A DNA stretch of 64,000 nucleotides from Desulfosporosinus sp. HMP52 (GTDB lineage Bacteria > Bacillota > Desulfitobacteriia > Desulfitobacteriales > Desulfitobacteriaceae), in contig NZ_JMGA01000050.1 in the NCBI RefSeq assembly GCF_000765145.1, positions 1 to 64,000 of the forward strand, written 5' to 3'. The position numbers were made by a program, and so were the translations under genes. The notes beneath the pieces were generated by a model. It had not been told where the DNA came from and ran no database searches. It saw only the letters and a list, made by a program, of their open reading frames with translations. Every line of letters begins with the position of its first letter. The first letter of the stretch is position 1. Shown in pieces: positions 42,433 through 50,354 of the stretch.

Positions 42433-42551
42433 AATGAAACTCTCCGTTTCTTCAAAGCTATTATATAGTTATGGAACGATAAACATAATGTTACTGAGCT
42501 AATCCCTAACAATACTCATGCTTTTCATGGTAGACCCTCATGCCGCTATAA

Positions 42552-42572
42552 CGAAGACACCGTCTTCCCACG
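42552..42572. repeat. Short dispersed palindromic repeat, copy 2
   Basis: Matches 17443-17463 in 19 of 21 positions and is again centred on GAAGACAxxGTCTTC. The surrounding intergenic region (42433-42718) also holds ACGGG/CCCGT and GAGC/GCTC stems but no gene. Confidence 0.4.
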
Positions 42573-42656
42573 GGTTAACAGAGCTAAAAAACGCTCCCTC
42601 CAGAGCCCGTCAGAACCCTCTCCTGTCGGATGGTTTTTCAGAGTAGCAAAATAAAA

Positions 42657-42694
42657 TGGCTAGCACCAAAGTCATAAGACTTCGGTGCTAGCCA
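42657..42694 (-). terminator. Terminator of the Yvl-like operon
   Basis: A 17-bp stem (TGGCTAGCACCxAAGTC) with a four-base loop is followed on the minus strand by TTTTATTTTGC. Confidence 0.9.
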
Positions 42695-42718
42695 GACATT
42701 ACGCTTCCTTTTATGTTG

Positions 42719-43075
42719 TCATTCGGATCTCATTTCCTTAAAAACCCAATTGGCCAAAGACACGATAACCGAGACAAGAAAAGCCACTCCAAATCCCGGC
42801 ACAGAAAATCCCGGCAGCAGCCCACTTGTAAGCATAATCATCCAGGTATTAATAACAAGTGTAAAAACTCCTAAAGTTAAAAGATTGAGAGGGATAGTCA
42901 GTAAAATCAGCAACGGCCGAATCATTAGATTGACAAGACCCAGAACTATCCCTGCCCATAAGAAATGAAGTGGAGTTGATGCAACCATAGGCAAGAATTG
43001 GGCCGCAATAAAAAAGGCCAGTGCATTTACTAGAACACGATAGATCTTTCGTTTCAACTCTTCACCTCCACTCAT
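42719..43075 (-). CDS. Phage-holin-like four-helix membrane protein (YvlD type)
   Basis: A 118-residue protein of the PF04020 type with four membrane helices. The conserved block LGLVNLMIRPLLILLTIPLNLLTLGVFTLVINTWM is characteristic. In Bacillus subtilis the homologue YvlD sits in the yvlABCD envelope-stress operon. Here it overlaps the upstream gene by four bases and ends the operon. No phage lysis genes are nearby, so a membrane-stress role is more likely than lysis. Confidence 0.88.
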   Translation of the reverse strand: MSGGEELKRKIYRVLVNALAFFIAAQFLPMVASTPLHFLWAGIVLGLVNLMIRPLLILLTIPLNLLTLGVFTLVINTWMIMLTSGLLPGFSVPGFGVAFLVSVIVSLANWVFKEMRSE

Positions 43076-43398
43076 TTTAGGCTTATTTTCACCTGAACTT
43101 CTGAAGTCTTAACATCAACTATGTCCAGGCCCTTATGCTTAGATAAATCTTTGATAACCCTCTGGGTTGCAGCTATAATACCACTCGGAGAAACACTTTT
43201 AATCCAACTCATATGCTGACGCGAGGTTTCATCTTTAGGAAGCGGAATTCGTTTGAGAGCCATTTCCCCCACCCAAACTAAGTCTGTAAGTGCTGTGAGA
43301 AATTCATCAACCACCCACATCGGTACGGGAAAGGTGAATCCCCTACGCTTTTGAACTTTGACTCGAACCAGCAAAAACAAAGCGGATTTAGTCCACAT
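43072..43398 (-). CDS. Hypothetical protein of the Yvl-like operon, 108 aa
   Basis: I do not recognise a named family. It begins MWTKSALFLLVRVKVQKRRGFTFPVPMWV: a short basic segment with FLLVRV repeating the FLRVRV motif of its upstream neighbour. The rest is alpha/beta, including a central LTDLVWVGEMALKRIP and the C-terminal VDVKTSEVQVKISL. The ATG at 43398 overlaps the end of the upstream gene; a TTG at 43407 is an alternative. Overlaps on both sides indicate a tightly coupled operon. Confidence 0.7.
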   Translation of the reverse strand: MWTKSALFLLVRVKVQKRRGFTFPVPMWVVDEFLTALTDLVWVGEMALKRIPLPKDETSRQHMSWIKSVSPSGIIAATQRVIKDLSKHKGLDIVDVKTSEVQVKISLK

Positions 43399-43825
43399 AC
43401 ACTTCAACCTTGATTCTTCCCTCTTCGGGATCGGCCACTTCTACATCTACAATCTTACCATCAAGACTCTCTTCAATTATTCGAGCAAGGCCTTCTACAT
43501 CCAGATCTGTTAAATCTAGGCCTTTCTTCTCCAACTCTGCCTTCTTATCCTCAGGCACAAAACTCATTGCATATACCACAATCTTTGAAGCAGAACGTAT
43601 CAAAGTCAAAGGAACATTTACATTAACCTTAAGTGTCTTCTCCCCTTGTACACGAACCCGTAAAAAACGTTCCCCCTCTTTTTTCACAAAATCCCGCTCA
43701 AAAATCTGCGTACTGGTTTTATATGAGTTTCCTTCATCGACAGCCTTCAAGAGATCCAAACCTTCGACAGCTGTCAGTTTGCCTTCTTGAACCATTTCGA
43801 GAATCTTCATCTTTTCACTGCTCAT
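43388..43825 (-). CDS. SHOCT-like/YvlB N-terminal-type protein
   Basis: A 145-residue protein. The N-terminal MKILEMVQEGKLTAVEGLDLLKAV is the short helical SHOCT-like module found at the start of YvlB and LiaX proteins. The remainder contains FLRVRVQGEKTLKVNVNVP and a C-terminal VDVEVADPEEGRIKVEVYVD beta region. AAGGGG lies nine bases before the ATG at 43825; the longer frame to 43864 is not needed. It is second in an operon with a DUF2089 regulator and a holin-like protein, consistent with envelope-stress sensing (inference from B. subtilis yvl and enterococcal liaX relatives). Confidence 0.82.
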   Translation of the reverse strand: MSSEKMKILEMVQEGKLTAVEGLDLLKAVDEGNSYKTSTQIFERDFVKKEGERFLRVRVQGEKTLKVNVNVPLTLIRSASKIVVYAMSFVPEDKKAELEKKGLDLTDLDVEGLARIIEESLDGKIVDVEVADPEEGRIKVEVYVD

Positions 43826-43881
43826 TTTTGCATTCCCCTTTTCAAAATAAAATTTTATAATCAACGCTGAACCAGCTAGTT

Positions 43882-44292
43882 CTAATCTTTACTTGACTTT
43901 CTCATCTGAAGGGCAGCTTCCTGAGCCGATATCTCACCTCGTTCTAAGGCTTCTAGAATTTCCTGTCTACGCAAGCTTTCCTCAGAAGACTTTGACTTTT
44001 CATAATCACTCTCTTTCCCCTTCTCAGCTCCATAACCTAGGGCCTCAATGACACTATCTAAGCGACTTCTTACCGTCGGATAGGAGATACCTAACTCTTT
44101 TTCTACCTCTTTGATATTCCCCCGACATTTAATAAATGCCTCCATGAAAACTAATTGTTCGGCTGGCAGCCGACAAAATTTACAGGAACTAAACTCTCCT
44201 TCGATTTTTGTAGGACAATGTGTACAAGAAAGCTTACTTATTTTCATTTCCTGATCACACACCGGACACCGATGGGGCATCTTATAATTCAA
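43882..44292 (-). CDS. DUF2089 zinc-ribbon/HTH protein
   Basis: A 136-residue probable DNA-binding regulator. Two zinc-ribbon pairs are visible, CPVCDQEM and CTHCPTKIEGEFSSCKFC. The region IKCRGNIKEVEKELGISYPTVRSRLDSVIEALG is a helix-turn-helix. The tail ALERGEISAQEAALQMR is a SHOCT-like helix pair that echoes the neighbouring gene. The TTG at 44292 lies at a good distance from GAGGTGA; GTG and ATG codons just before it overlap that site. It is first in the Yvl-like operon and probably its regulator. Confidence 0.85.
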   Translation of the reverse strand: MNYKMPHRCPVCDQEMKISKLSCTHCPTKIEGEFSSCKFCRLPAEQLVFMEAFIKCRGNIKEVEKELGISYPTVRSRLDSVIEALGYGAEKGKESDYEKSKSSEESLRRQEILEALERGEISAQEAALQMRKSSKD

Positions 44293-44460
44293 GGTCATCA
44301 CCTCTAATCAAATTACAAAAGCACTTCTGTGCTTAGATAATAAACCCATTTGTTAATATTGTCAATATGTTCATTAATTTATTTAAGGTGGCAATGAATA
44401 TTATTAAGTCAGCTGTTGAGTATTTATAGGTGCAACTTAATTGAAACTCTAGTAAAATTA

Positions 44461-44496
44461 TAATGCAGCCCGTCTTCGGAAAGACTAGCTGCATTA
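44461..44496. other. Hairpin upstream of the DUF1904 gene
   Basis: TAATGCAGC and GCTGCATTA, with inner GTCTT/AAGAC, form a symmetric stem 30 bases before the ribosome site. A TATAAT overlaps its 5' arm. It could be an operator or a leader stem. Confidence 0.4.
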
Positions 44497-44527
44497 GTTA
44501 CCAAATTAAAATGAGGAGGGGCTATTT

Positions 44528-44854
44528 ATGCCACAAATAAAAATACGAGGAATCGAGACAGACACAATACGTAAGGTAAGTAAAATCATGCTCGACGAGC
44601 TATCAGCACTAATTCAATCTCCAAGGAACGACTTTACTCTAGAAGTGATTCACTCTACTTTCATCCTCGATGAGGAGGTTGTGCAGGGGTATCCATTTAT
44701 CGAAGTTGCCTGGTTTGACCGCGGACAAGACATTCAAGACCAAGTTGCCCAAGCCATCAGTCGTATAATTAATCAAGCCGGGTACGCCAGCGTAGATATT
44801 ATGTTTACCGTTTTAGATAAAGTTCGCTATTACGAAAACGGCGAACATTTTTAG
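44528..44854 (+). CDS. DUF1904 family protein (tautomerase-like)
   Basis: A 108-residue small protein of DUF1904. It begins MPQIKIRGIETDTIRKVSKIMLDELSALI, with a proline directly after the initiator Met as in tautomerase-fold proteins, and contains PFIEVAWFDRGQDIQD and VDIMFTVLDKVRYYENGEHF. No function is established for the family. GAGGAGGGG precedes the ATG. It is monocistronic. Confidence 0.88.
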   Translation: MPQIKIRGIETDTIRKVSKIMLDELSALIQSPRNDFTLEVIHSTFILDEEVVQGYPFIEVAWFDRGQDIQDQVAQAISRIINQAGYASVDIMFTVLDKVRYYENGEHF

Positions 44855-44964
44855 ATATGGCCATTGAGCACTTTGATTAACTTAATTAAATTAAGGATAG
44901 TGTAAGAGAATCTCAAGTTCCCTCCTTGAGAGGATCTGATCAGCCTAAGGTTAAGTGCTTCATT

Positions 44965-45981
44965 TTATCTCACATTGTTAATTTTTTTGTATACTTCAAC
45001 ATCACAAATCGCAAATAATTTCGCATCTGTTGGAATTGGTTCATTTAACTTAGTGTTTATTGTCATATCACTCTTGTTTGATACTAATGTAGCCCCTTGC
45101 TTGATAAGGGCTAAAAAAGCATCCTCATATGTTTTCCATTCAGGTCTGATAGTCACGTGATAGACATCAGCTCCTTTTTGGCGACTTAATAATTGGGTGA
45201 AAATATCTAGGCTTCCTTCATTAAGTGCTGACCTTACAGCTAATCTAGATACAGCATCGTGGGAGAGAACAAAATCGTTAACTTTAACGTGTTTGAAGTT
45301 TTGAATATGTTTCTCCATCATGATTTCAACTGTGGTATGTACTTTTGGAGCTATACTCTCTATAGTTGAAGCTAAAAGTAACGATTTCCCATCAACAAGA
45401 GAGGGCTCATCAATTCTTGCATCGGCAAAAACGATTGCCGAACGAGCATTTTTAATGTCTGCCTGTTCCAGTATATCGATGGAACTTGGATCACCACTAA
45501 TAAAATGAATTTTAGGTTTATCATAAGGATGTTTGTCAATCTCATCAATAATTACAACCTCAATATTGGGGTCTGTAGATAGAATTTCTTCTATCGCATA
45601 TTGTGCTTTTTTACTCCAGTTAACTATGATAACGTGGTTTTTGCCTTGATATCTCAAGCGCCCAGCCTCCCTTCTCCTATTAAAATCTGCAACAGCATCG
45701 ATAATCTTACCAATGACTAAACTTAACAAACCAATTCCAAATACATAAATGAAGATAGTAAGCACTTTTCCTGGAAAAGTGCTTGGCGAATAATCACCAT
45801 AGCCAACAGTCGCCATCGTTGTTAAAACAAAATACAGAGAATTAAACCAAGTTTCAAATGTCTCTGGCTCAATCATATAAGCAAATGTTGATGCGCTCAG
45901 TACAAAAGCAATAAATCCAATTGCAAGTGCTGTATTCTTCATTTTCACTAATTTCATTGATAAGCGAAGCAAAAAGTGCAC
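44965..45981 (-). CDS. Potassium channel with RCK (TrkA-N) domain
   Basis: A 338-residue two-helix potassium channel subunit. Helix 1 (about 15-35), a pore loop with the selectivity filter TMATVGYGDYSP (about residue 57) and helix 2 (about 75-97) are followed by a cytoplasmic Rossmann RCK_N domain starting HVIIVNWSKKAQYAIEEIL and a C-terminal RCK_C-like part (about 260-335, AKLFAICDVEVY). MthK-type channels open when ions or nucleotides bind this ring. The start is a GTG at 45981 with GGAGG nine bases upstream. It is monocistronic and convergent with the DUF1904 gene. Confidence 0.92.
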   Translation of the reverse strand: MHFLLRLSMKLVKMKNTALAIGFIAFVLSASTFAYMIEPETFETWFNSLYFVLTTMATVGYGDYSPSTFPGKVLTIFIYVFGIGLLSLVIGKIIDAVADFNRRREAGRLRYQGKNHVIIVNWSKKAQYAIEEILSTDPNIEVVIIDEIDKHPYDKPKIHFISGDPSSIDILEQADIKNARSAIVFADARIDEPSLVDGKSLLLASTIESIAPKVHTTVEIMMEKHIQNFKHVKVNDFVLSHDAVSRLAVRSALNEGSLDIFTQLLSRQKGADVYHVTIRPEWKTYEDAFLALIKQGATLVSNKSDMTINTKLNEPIPTDAKLFAICDVEVYKKINNVR

Positions 45982-46216
45982 AAGGTTTTTCCTCCTACAA
46001 AATATGTTATGGTTCTTACTAATTAGTTTAACACAGGCTTTTCTCGTAAGAACATATTTCTAATAGATGCTTGAATATTTATATTTATCTCGATTAAAAA
46101 CCTGCTGGAAGCTATATGCTATACTTCTACAAATTTCACTAGTTCTCCTTTAAAAAGCTCAATAAAATACCACTGCTATGATAGCCAATCCTTACATAGT
46201 ATTAACTACTTAGAAA

Positions 46217-46251
46217 GGGAGACGGTTTAGTTAAACGCTAAACCGTCCCCC
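46217..46251 (-). terminator. Terminator after the amidinotransferase-fold gene
   Basis: GGGAGACGGTTTAG pairs with CTAAACCGTCCCCC around a seven-base loop, 23 bases past the stop. The T run is weak. Confidence 0.6.
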
Positions 46252-46273
46252 CTTATTCACTTTCTTACGAAAA

Positions 46274-47200
46274 TTAAGCCCGCCACAATCTTAAGGTAAG
46301 ACATCGCAGACTTCCTCCTCCAGCCAAAAGTGCTTGAGGGTGAAACTCAATGACATCAACGCCACGCTGCTGCAAGCGTTTCTTTGTCTGATTATTCAAG
46401 GCAATATCATAATGAATAATAACCTTGGGCTGTAAGGTGACAAAACTGCACCCCCAATTTTGCTGCTCTACATCACTCAGTTCAATAAGTTCGATATTCC
46501 GTTCGGCAAAAAACTCTCGGACATTGATCTCTACCCGCTTATGTTTGGTAATTAAAAATGCTTCCAGAAATGCTGGCGGAAAATAGACTCCTAATTGTTC
46601 GCCGATTCTATTAATAATCATATCGGCATGCATAAACCTTCGCTCCTGAGGAGTTTTCACATAAATTACTTCTTCAAAAATTTCTAGGGCTTTAGCAAAA
46701 AAGCTCTCTATGGTACTGGTTTTCAGTCTTTCTGTGTCAACTATAATCAATGTTCTTGGCGAAAAAGCCATACACCCCTCGAATTCGTCAGTATCTCCAA
46801 ATTCGTGAAAGATAGGGATACTTAGGTTATGCAGAACTTCTTTTACTACTACTTCCTCTCCGGTTCTGGTGCCCGGACACATCTTAGATAAAATTGCTCC
46901 ATTACTCGTTATTACTGCAACATCATTAAGATACGCCAAATTGGGAAGTTTCTCTAATAAATCTTTCGTTTTCCCGACGAAATTTCTAAGTTCCAAGACT
47001 TCAACACCATGAGCTTTTAACAACTGAGCATATTCTTCGTGTTCCTTATGATACTGATCAACCTTCGGAACGTTATTGAATAAATGATATTTATAGTTTG
47101 ATAGATTAACAGAAGCTAGAGACTCAACCGGGTTATGCAGCAAAACTTTCCTTAAGCGAGCTAACTTTTCGTTCCCATATTCTTGCTTTAAATTACTCAT
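46274..47200 (-). CDS. Arginine deiminase/amidinotransferase-family protein
   Basis: A 308-residue member of the guanidino-group modifying superfamily. The key residues are visible: DVAVITSNGAILSKM (substrate aspartate region), FEGCMAF (equivalent of the E-G-G block), the catalytic His in RRFMHADMIINRIG and the nucleophilic cysteine in GGGSLRCLTLRLWR at the C-terminus. It is shorter and diverged from ArcA, so it could be an arginine deiminase relative, a dimethylarginase or an enzyme for another guanidine compound. The ATG at 47200 is chosen because homology starts there; its ribosome site is weak, and 32 codons of open frame lie upstream. No arcB/arcC is nearby. Confidence 0.8.
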   Translation of the reverse strand: MSNLKQEYGNEKLARLRKVLLHNPVESLASVNLSNYKYHLFNNVPKVDQYHKEHEEYAQLLKAHGVEVLELRNFVGKTKDLLEKLPNLAYLNDVAVITSNGAILSKMCPGTRTGEEVVVKEVLHNLSIPIFHEFGDTDEFEGCMAFSPRTLIIVDTERLKTSTIESFFAKALEIFEEVIYVKTPQERRFMHADMIINRIGEQLGVYFPPAFLEAFLITKHKRVEINVREFFAERNIELIELSDVEQQNWGCSFVTLQPKVIIHYDIALNNQTKKRLQQRGVDVIEFHPQALLAGGGSLRCLTLRLWRA

Positions 47201-47489
47201 AATAGCCCAATCCCAACTCAAAGTTAAAAGCCTCCAGAGCGACACTATCGGCCATAAAGATATTCTTTTGATGGATAGGGTGCATAAGCCCACCAACCTC
47301 TTTTCTACACTTTTTTTGTTATATCATAAAGGATGTACAATAGGGACTAAAACATACATAAATTACTCCCAGCTGGCAGGCCTTTATTATCCACTTAAGG
47401 CTGCTGACCCCGTAGTGTCTCAATCTCTTGGTAATATGTATGATGTTGTCCAAGGGCCAGCTTCAGTTTTACAGTAAAATTTTAAAAAA
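47201..47489. other. Intergenic region, no gene seen
   Basis: About 290 bases lie between the amidinotransferase-fold gene and the terminator of panE. A 69-codon open frame on the plus strand has no ribosome site or recognisable product and is not called. The promoter of the downstream gene should lie here. Confidence 0.4.
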
Positions 47490-47531
47490 AACACCCTTAA
47501 TACGTCAGTTCACTGACATATTAAGGGTGTT
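47490..47531 (-). terminator. Terminator after panE
   Basis: ACACCCTTAATAxGTCAGT pairs with ACTGACxTATTAAGGGTGT with a two-base loop and is followed on the minus strand by TTTTTTTT. Confidence 0.95.
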
Positions 47532-47544
47532 TATGCATCCTCCT

Positions 47545-48492
47545 TTAGTCCCGTAGGCTAAAGCTTTCTTTTGCCTTCACCATTGCCACTATTACTTCGT
47601 TAACAGGGACTGAGAGCCTCGATTCGTGAGCTAGTTTAACAACCGCTCCATTTAATGCTTTTATTTCTGTTCGACGACCGTTCTGAATGTCTTGTAACAT
47701 TGAAGCATGGTGGGCAGAAGTTGGAGGAATTAACTTCTCATAAAAATCGGCTAAATAAGTTTCTGCATCGGGCCAAAACATCGAAATATTTCTTGCCCTA
47801 AGCAAGTCGAAGATTTCTCGAATAATCTTATTCATCAGGTCACGTGTAACCGGTTCCTGAGCTAATTGGCCATAACTCACTTCAAAGATGGAACCTAGGG
47901 AATTAAGAGCGGAATTGTAGATAATCTTTCCCCATATGTACTTCATAATTTCTAAAGATGCTTTTGTGGGAATATGAGCTTTGCGGAAAATCTCAGCGAA
48001 TTCTTCTAATACCTCTGAGTTAATAAGATTTTTAGGAGATCCAATAATTACGTCATCCGCGATGACAGTCACTTTAGACTCTCCAGGGGCTAAGGTCTCA
48101 GCCCCAAAAATCACCCGTCCTAAAAGAAGCTTCTCCTCCGTGATTGATTTAGCAGCAGCCTCAAAATTTCCATACCCATTCTGTAGTAGGAAGACGAAGG
48201 TCTTATCTCCTACTAGAGGCGCAATCTCCCGGGCAATTTCTTCAGTGACAAAGGACTTTACCGTAACAATTATCATATCAAAGGTCTGCTGCCTAAGTTC
48301 AGAGACATTAGCTACAACGTTAGAGAGCCTAACAGAGTGATCTCCCCAAATTCCAGATACCTTGACTCCCTTCTCCTTGATTCTTTCAATACTTGCTGCT
48401 CTACTTAATCCCGTTACCTCATGACCAGATAAGCTCAGTAGGCAAGAGTAAACTGTACCCAAAGCTCCTAATCCAACGACTAATATTTTCAC
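47545..48492 (-). CDS. panE: 2-dehydropantoate 2-reductase
   Basis: A 315-residue NADPH-dependent ketopantoate reductase of the pantothenate/CoA pathway. The Rossmann start MKILVVGLGALGTVYSCLL carries the GxGxxG loop; FVFLLQNGYGN is the substrate-contacting Asn region; the catalytic lysine is in EIMKYIWGKIIYNSALN, and the C-terminal domain has SMLQDIQNGRRTEIKALNGAVV. It is monocistronic except possibly for the YnfA gene 60 bases upstream. Ketopantoate reductase and related 2-oxoacid reductases share this fold, so a side role is possible. Confidence 0.9.
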   Translation of the reverse strand: MKILVVGLGALGTVYSCLLSLSGHEVTGLSRAASIERIKEKGVKVSGIWGDHSVRLSNVVANVSELRQQTFDMIIVTVKSFVTEEIAREIAPLVGDKTFVFLLQNGYGNFEAAAKSITEEKLLLGRVIFGAETLAPGESKVTVIADDVIIGSPKNLINSEVLEEFAEIFRKAHIPTKASLEIMKYIWGKIIYNSALNSLGSIFEVSYGQLAQEPVTRDLMNKIIREIFDLLRARNISMFWPDAETYLADFYEKLIPPTSAHHASMLQDIQNGRRTEIKALNGAVVKLAHESRLSVPVNEVIVAMVKAKESFSLRD

Positions 48493-48551
48493 GCTATCTT
48501 CTCCGATCTTTTCATTTTAATGAGATAGAACTTTTATTTTGTTTTTATGTA

Positions 48552-48878
48552 TTAAGGACGAGGAGCCCATAGCATTACAGAAACCCCTGCAATACATATG
48601 GCAGCACCTATCCAATCGTAGGTATCGGGAATTTTCTTATCAACTGCCCATCCCCATAAAACAGCAAGAACAATAAATATCCCTCCATAAGCTGCATACA
48701 CTCTCCCAAAGCTTGGGAAATTTTGTAAAGTTGGTATGATGCCATATAAGATTAGGATGCATCCGCCCAATACCCCATACCAAACAGGCTGAGATTCTTT
48801 GAGCCAAAGCCATACTAAATAGCCTCCGCCTATTTCAGCCAAACCCGCCAGAACAAATAGAAAACCAGCCTGAAGCAT
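48552..48878 (-). CDS. YnfA/UPF0060 family membrane protein
   Basis: A 108-residue protein with four membrane helices, matching YnfA in length and pattern: [53 protein letters not shown] and [20 protein letters not shown]. The family belongs to the small multidrug resistance-like transporters. The ATG at 48878 follows GGAGGG by 11 bases; 20 codons of open frame upstream are not part of the family. Confidence 0.92.
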   Translation of the reverse strand: MLQAGFLFVLAGLAEIGGGYLVWLWLKESQPVWYGVLGGCILILYGIIPTLQNFPSFGRVYAAYGGIFIVLAVLWGWAVDKKIPDTYDWIGAAICIAGVSVMLWAPRP

Positions 48879-49149
48879 GAATATATTCTCCCTCCTTTTT
48901 GAGTAGCCGCATATTAAAAAGAGGCCTAAGTGCCACAAAGAAGTCGTACTTTAACAATATAACGTTATCTCTGTGAAATCAACATCATTATCTGCATAGA
49001 TCATTTAGCTTAATACAAAGCAAATTGACTCAATCAAAAATTCGAAATAAGAGTACTCAAACTTCCTATTAACATAGTTTTTAATTATAATAAAAGGAAG
49101 ATCAGCCCTGAATACTATTCCTCTCTAAAATAAGCAAACAAGAAGTTTT
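48879..49149. other. Intergenic DNA upstream of a structured leader, no gene seen
   Basis: An AT-rich stretch between divergent transcription units. A TTGACT at about 49025 and a TATAAT near 49088 are candidate promoter elements but do not form a well-spaced pair. Confidence 0.4.
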
Positions 49150-49347
49150 ATCCGATGACTACCAGCCGTAAGACTCCCATCTTCTATAAGTACGAAAGCA
49201 TCCAGTGACGAAACCCGGGTGAGGGTTTCGCCCAAGCCGCCTACTCCAAAGAAAAGCATAACGGCGCAGGTTGCTTTCGCCGAACCGCAAACTACACAGA
49301 ACAACTTTAGCGGTGAGGATGAGATAACGGCTGCTACGTCCCTGGAT
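49150..49347 (+). ncRNA. Candidate structured RNA, class unknown
   Basis: A stretch of about 200 bases, richer in GC than the DNA around it, has no reading frame longer than a few dozen codons. Its two ends can pair (ATCC with GGAT; CAGCCGT with ACGGCTG). Inside are a perfect CGAAACCC/GGGTTTCG hairpin, CGGCG/CGCCG and CCGC/GCGG stems. It lies directly upstream of the hairpin and ribosome site of an ABC exporter operon, so it may be its leader, or it may be an unrelated small RNA or mobile-element remnant. The strand and function are inferred, and I could not match it to a known class. Confidence 0.4.
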
Positions 49348-49359
49348 AAGTTCTTCTAA

Positions 49360-49406
49360 GCTTCAGATGGAGTAAGTATTCCTCTTAGGCAAACTCCATC
49401 TGAAGC
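49360..49406 (+). promoter_or_regulatory. Leader hairpin before the ABC exporter operon
   Basis: GCTTCAGATGGAGT pairs perfectly with ACTCCATCTGAAGC around a loop of about 19 bases, extended by flanking AAG/CTT-type pairs. It ends 28 bases before the start codon and has no T run, so it could control translation or RNA stability rather than termination. Confidence 0.55.
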
Positions 49407-49433
49407 TAAGAATCACTTGATGAAGGAGAAATC

Positions 49434-50354
49434 ATGCAGCAACCACCAGTATTGGAATTGACCAATTTAAGAAAAACAATTAAAGGAAAGGACATCGTTA
49501 AAGGGATAAACCTCACTCTCTATCCTTCCCAAATTTTTGGGTTCCTCGGGCCCAATGGTGCCGGGAAAACGACGACAATCCGGATGATCGTCGGCTTAAT
49601 AAAGCCTACTGAAGGATCTGTCAAAATCTGCGGCTACTCTGTTGCTCACGAATTTGTCAAAGCCTTATCCAATGTCGGCTGCATCATAGAAAGCCCGGAC
49701 ATGTACCAATACTTAACAGGCATGGAAAACTTGCTTCAATTTGCTGCCATGAATAAAGCTATAAGTCAGCAGCGTATTAAAGATGTTATAGAAATGGTTG
49801 GGCTTCAACATCGAGTCAATGACAAAGTTAGCACTTATTCTCTAGGTATGCGCCAACGTCTGGGTATTGCCCAAGCTATTATTTCAAAACCAAAACTCTT
49901 GATCCTGGACGAACCTACTAACGGTCTTGACCCTGCCGGAATTACTGAGTTTAGAAATCTAATCAGAAAACTTGCCTATGAGGAAGGGATGACTGTTTTT
50001 GTTTCAAGCCACATACTTTTAGAAATACAGCAAATGTGTGATATCGTCTCGATCATTAAACAAGGAAGTGTCGTCAAAACAGCCAATATCCAAGATCTTC
50101 TCCAAGATAATGACAAGATTGAGTGGCAATTAAGTGATCCTGAGACGGCAATCTCGCTTTTAAGAGAGCATTGGAATATTCAAGCTAGTCAGTTAAAGAA
50201 AAATACTATCAGTGCTAACATAGGTCCGCATCCCCTTGCTAAACTCAATGAATTTTTAATTACTGAGGGGTTGGCACTTACCTATTGTTCTGCAACGGGT
50301 AATACTTTAGAAGACCTATTTTTAGACCTAACGGTAGGTGACGAAATTGTTTAG
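49434..50354 (+). CDS. ABC transporter ATP-binding protein (bacitracin-export type)
   Basis: A 306-residue nucleotide-binding subunit. Walker A GPNGAGKTT, Q-loop area, signature YSLGMRQRLGIA, Walker B LLILDEPTNGLDP and switch histidine in SSHILLEI are intact. The YSLGMRQRLG signature and the 80-residue C-terminal extension resemble BcrA-type exporters for bacitracin and lantibiotics. GAAGGAG precedes the ATG. Its end overlaps the permease start, forming an operon with the permease and an SGNH hydrolase. The substrate is unknown. Confidence 0.94.
   Translation: MQQPPVLELTNLRKTIKGKDIVKGINLTLYPSQIFGFLGPNGAGKTTTIRMIVGLIKPTEGSVKICGYSVAHEFVKALSNVGCIIESPDMYQYLTGMENLLQFAAMNKAISQQRIKDVIEMVGLQHRVNDKVSTYSLGMRQRLGIAQAIISKPKLLILDEPTNGLDPAGITEFRNLIRKLAYEEGMTVFVSSHILLEIQQMCDIVSIIKQGSVVKTANIQDLLQDNDKIEWQLSDPETAISLLREHWNIQASQLKKNTISANIGPHPLAKLNEFLITEGLALTYCSATGNTLEDLFLDLTVGDEIV

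Noticed and set aside
42719-43075. Holin-like protein as a sign of a prophage
   Set aside because: No other phage gene is in the window and the operon context matches the Yvl envelope-stress set.
47268-47477. A 69-codon open frame on the plus strand between genes
   Set aside because: No ribosome site, no recognisable product, and it runs into the T8 terminator of panE from the other side.
49150-49347. Structured region as a broken gene
   Set aside because: All frames are closed repeatedly and no segment resembles a protein; end-to-end pairing favours RNA or an element remnant.
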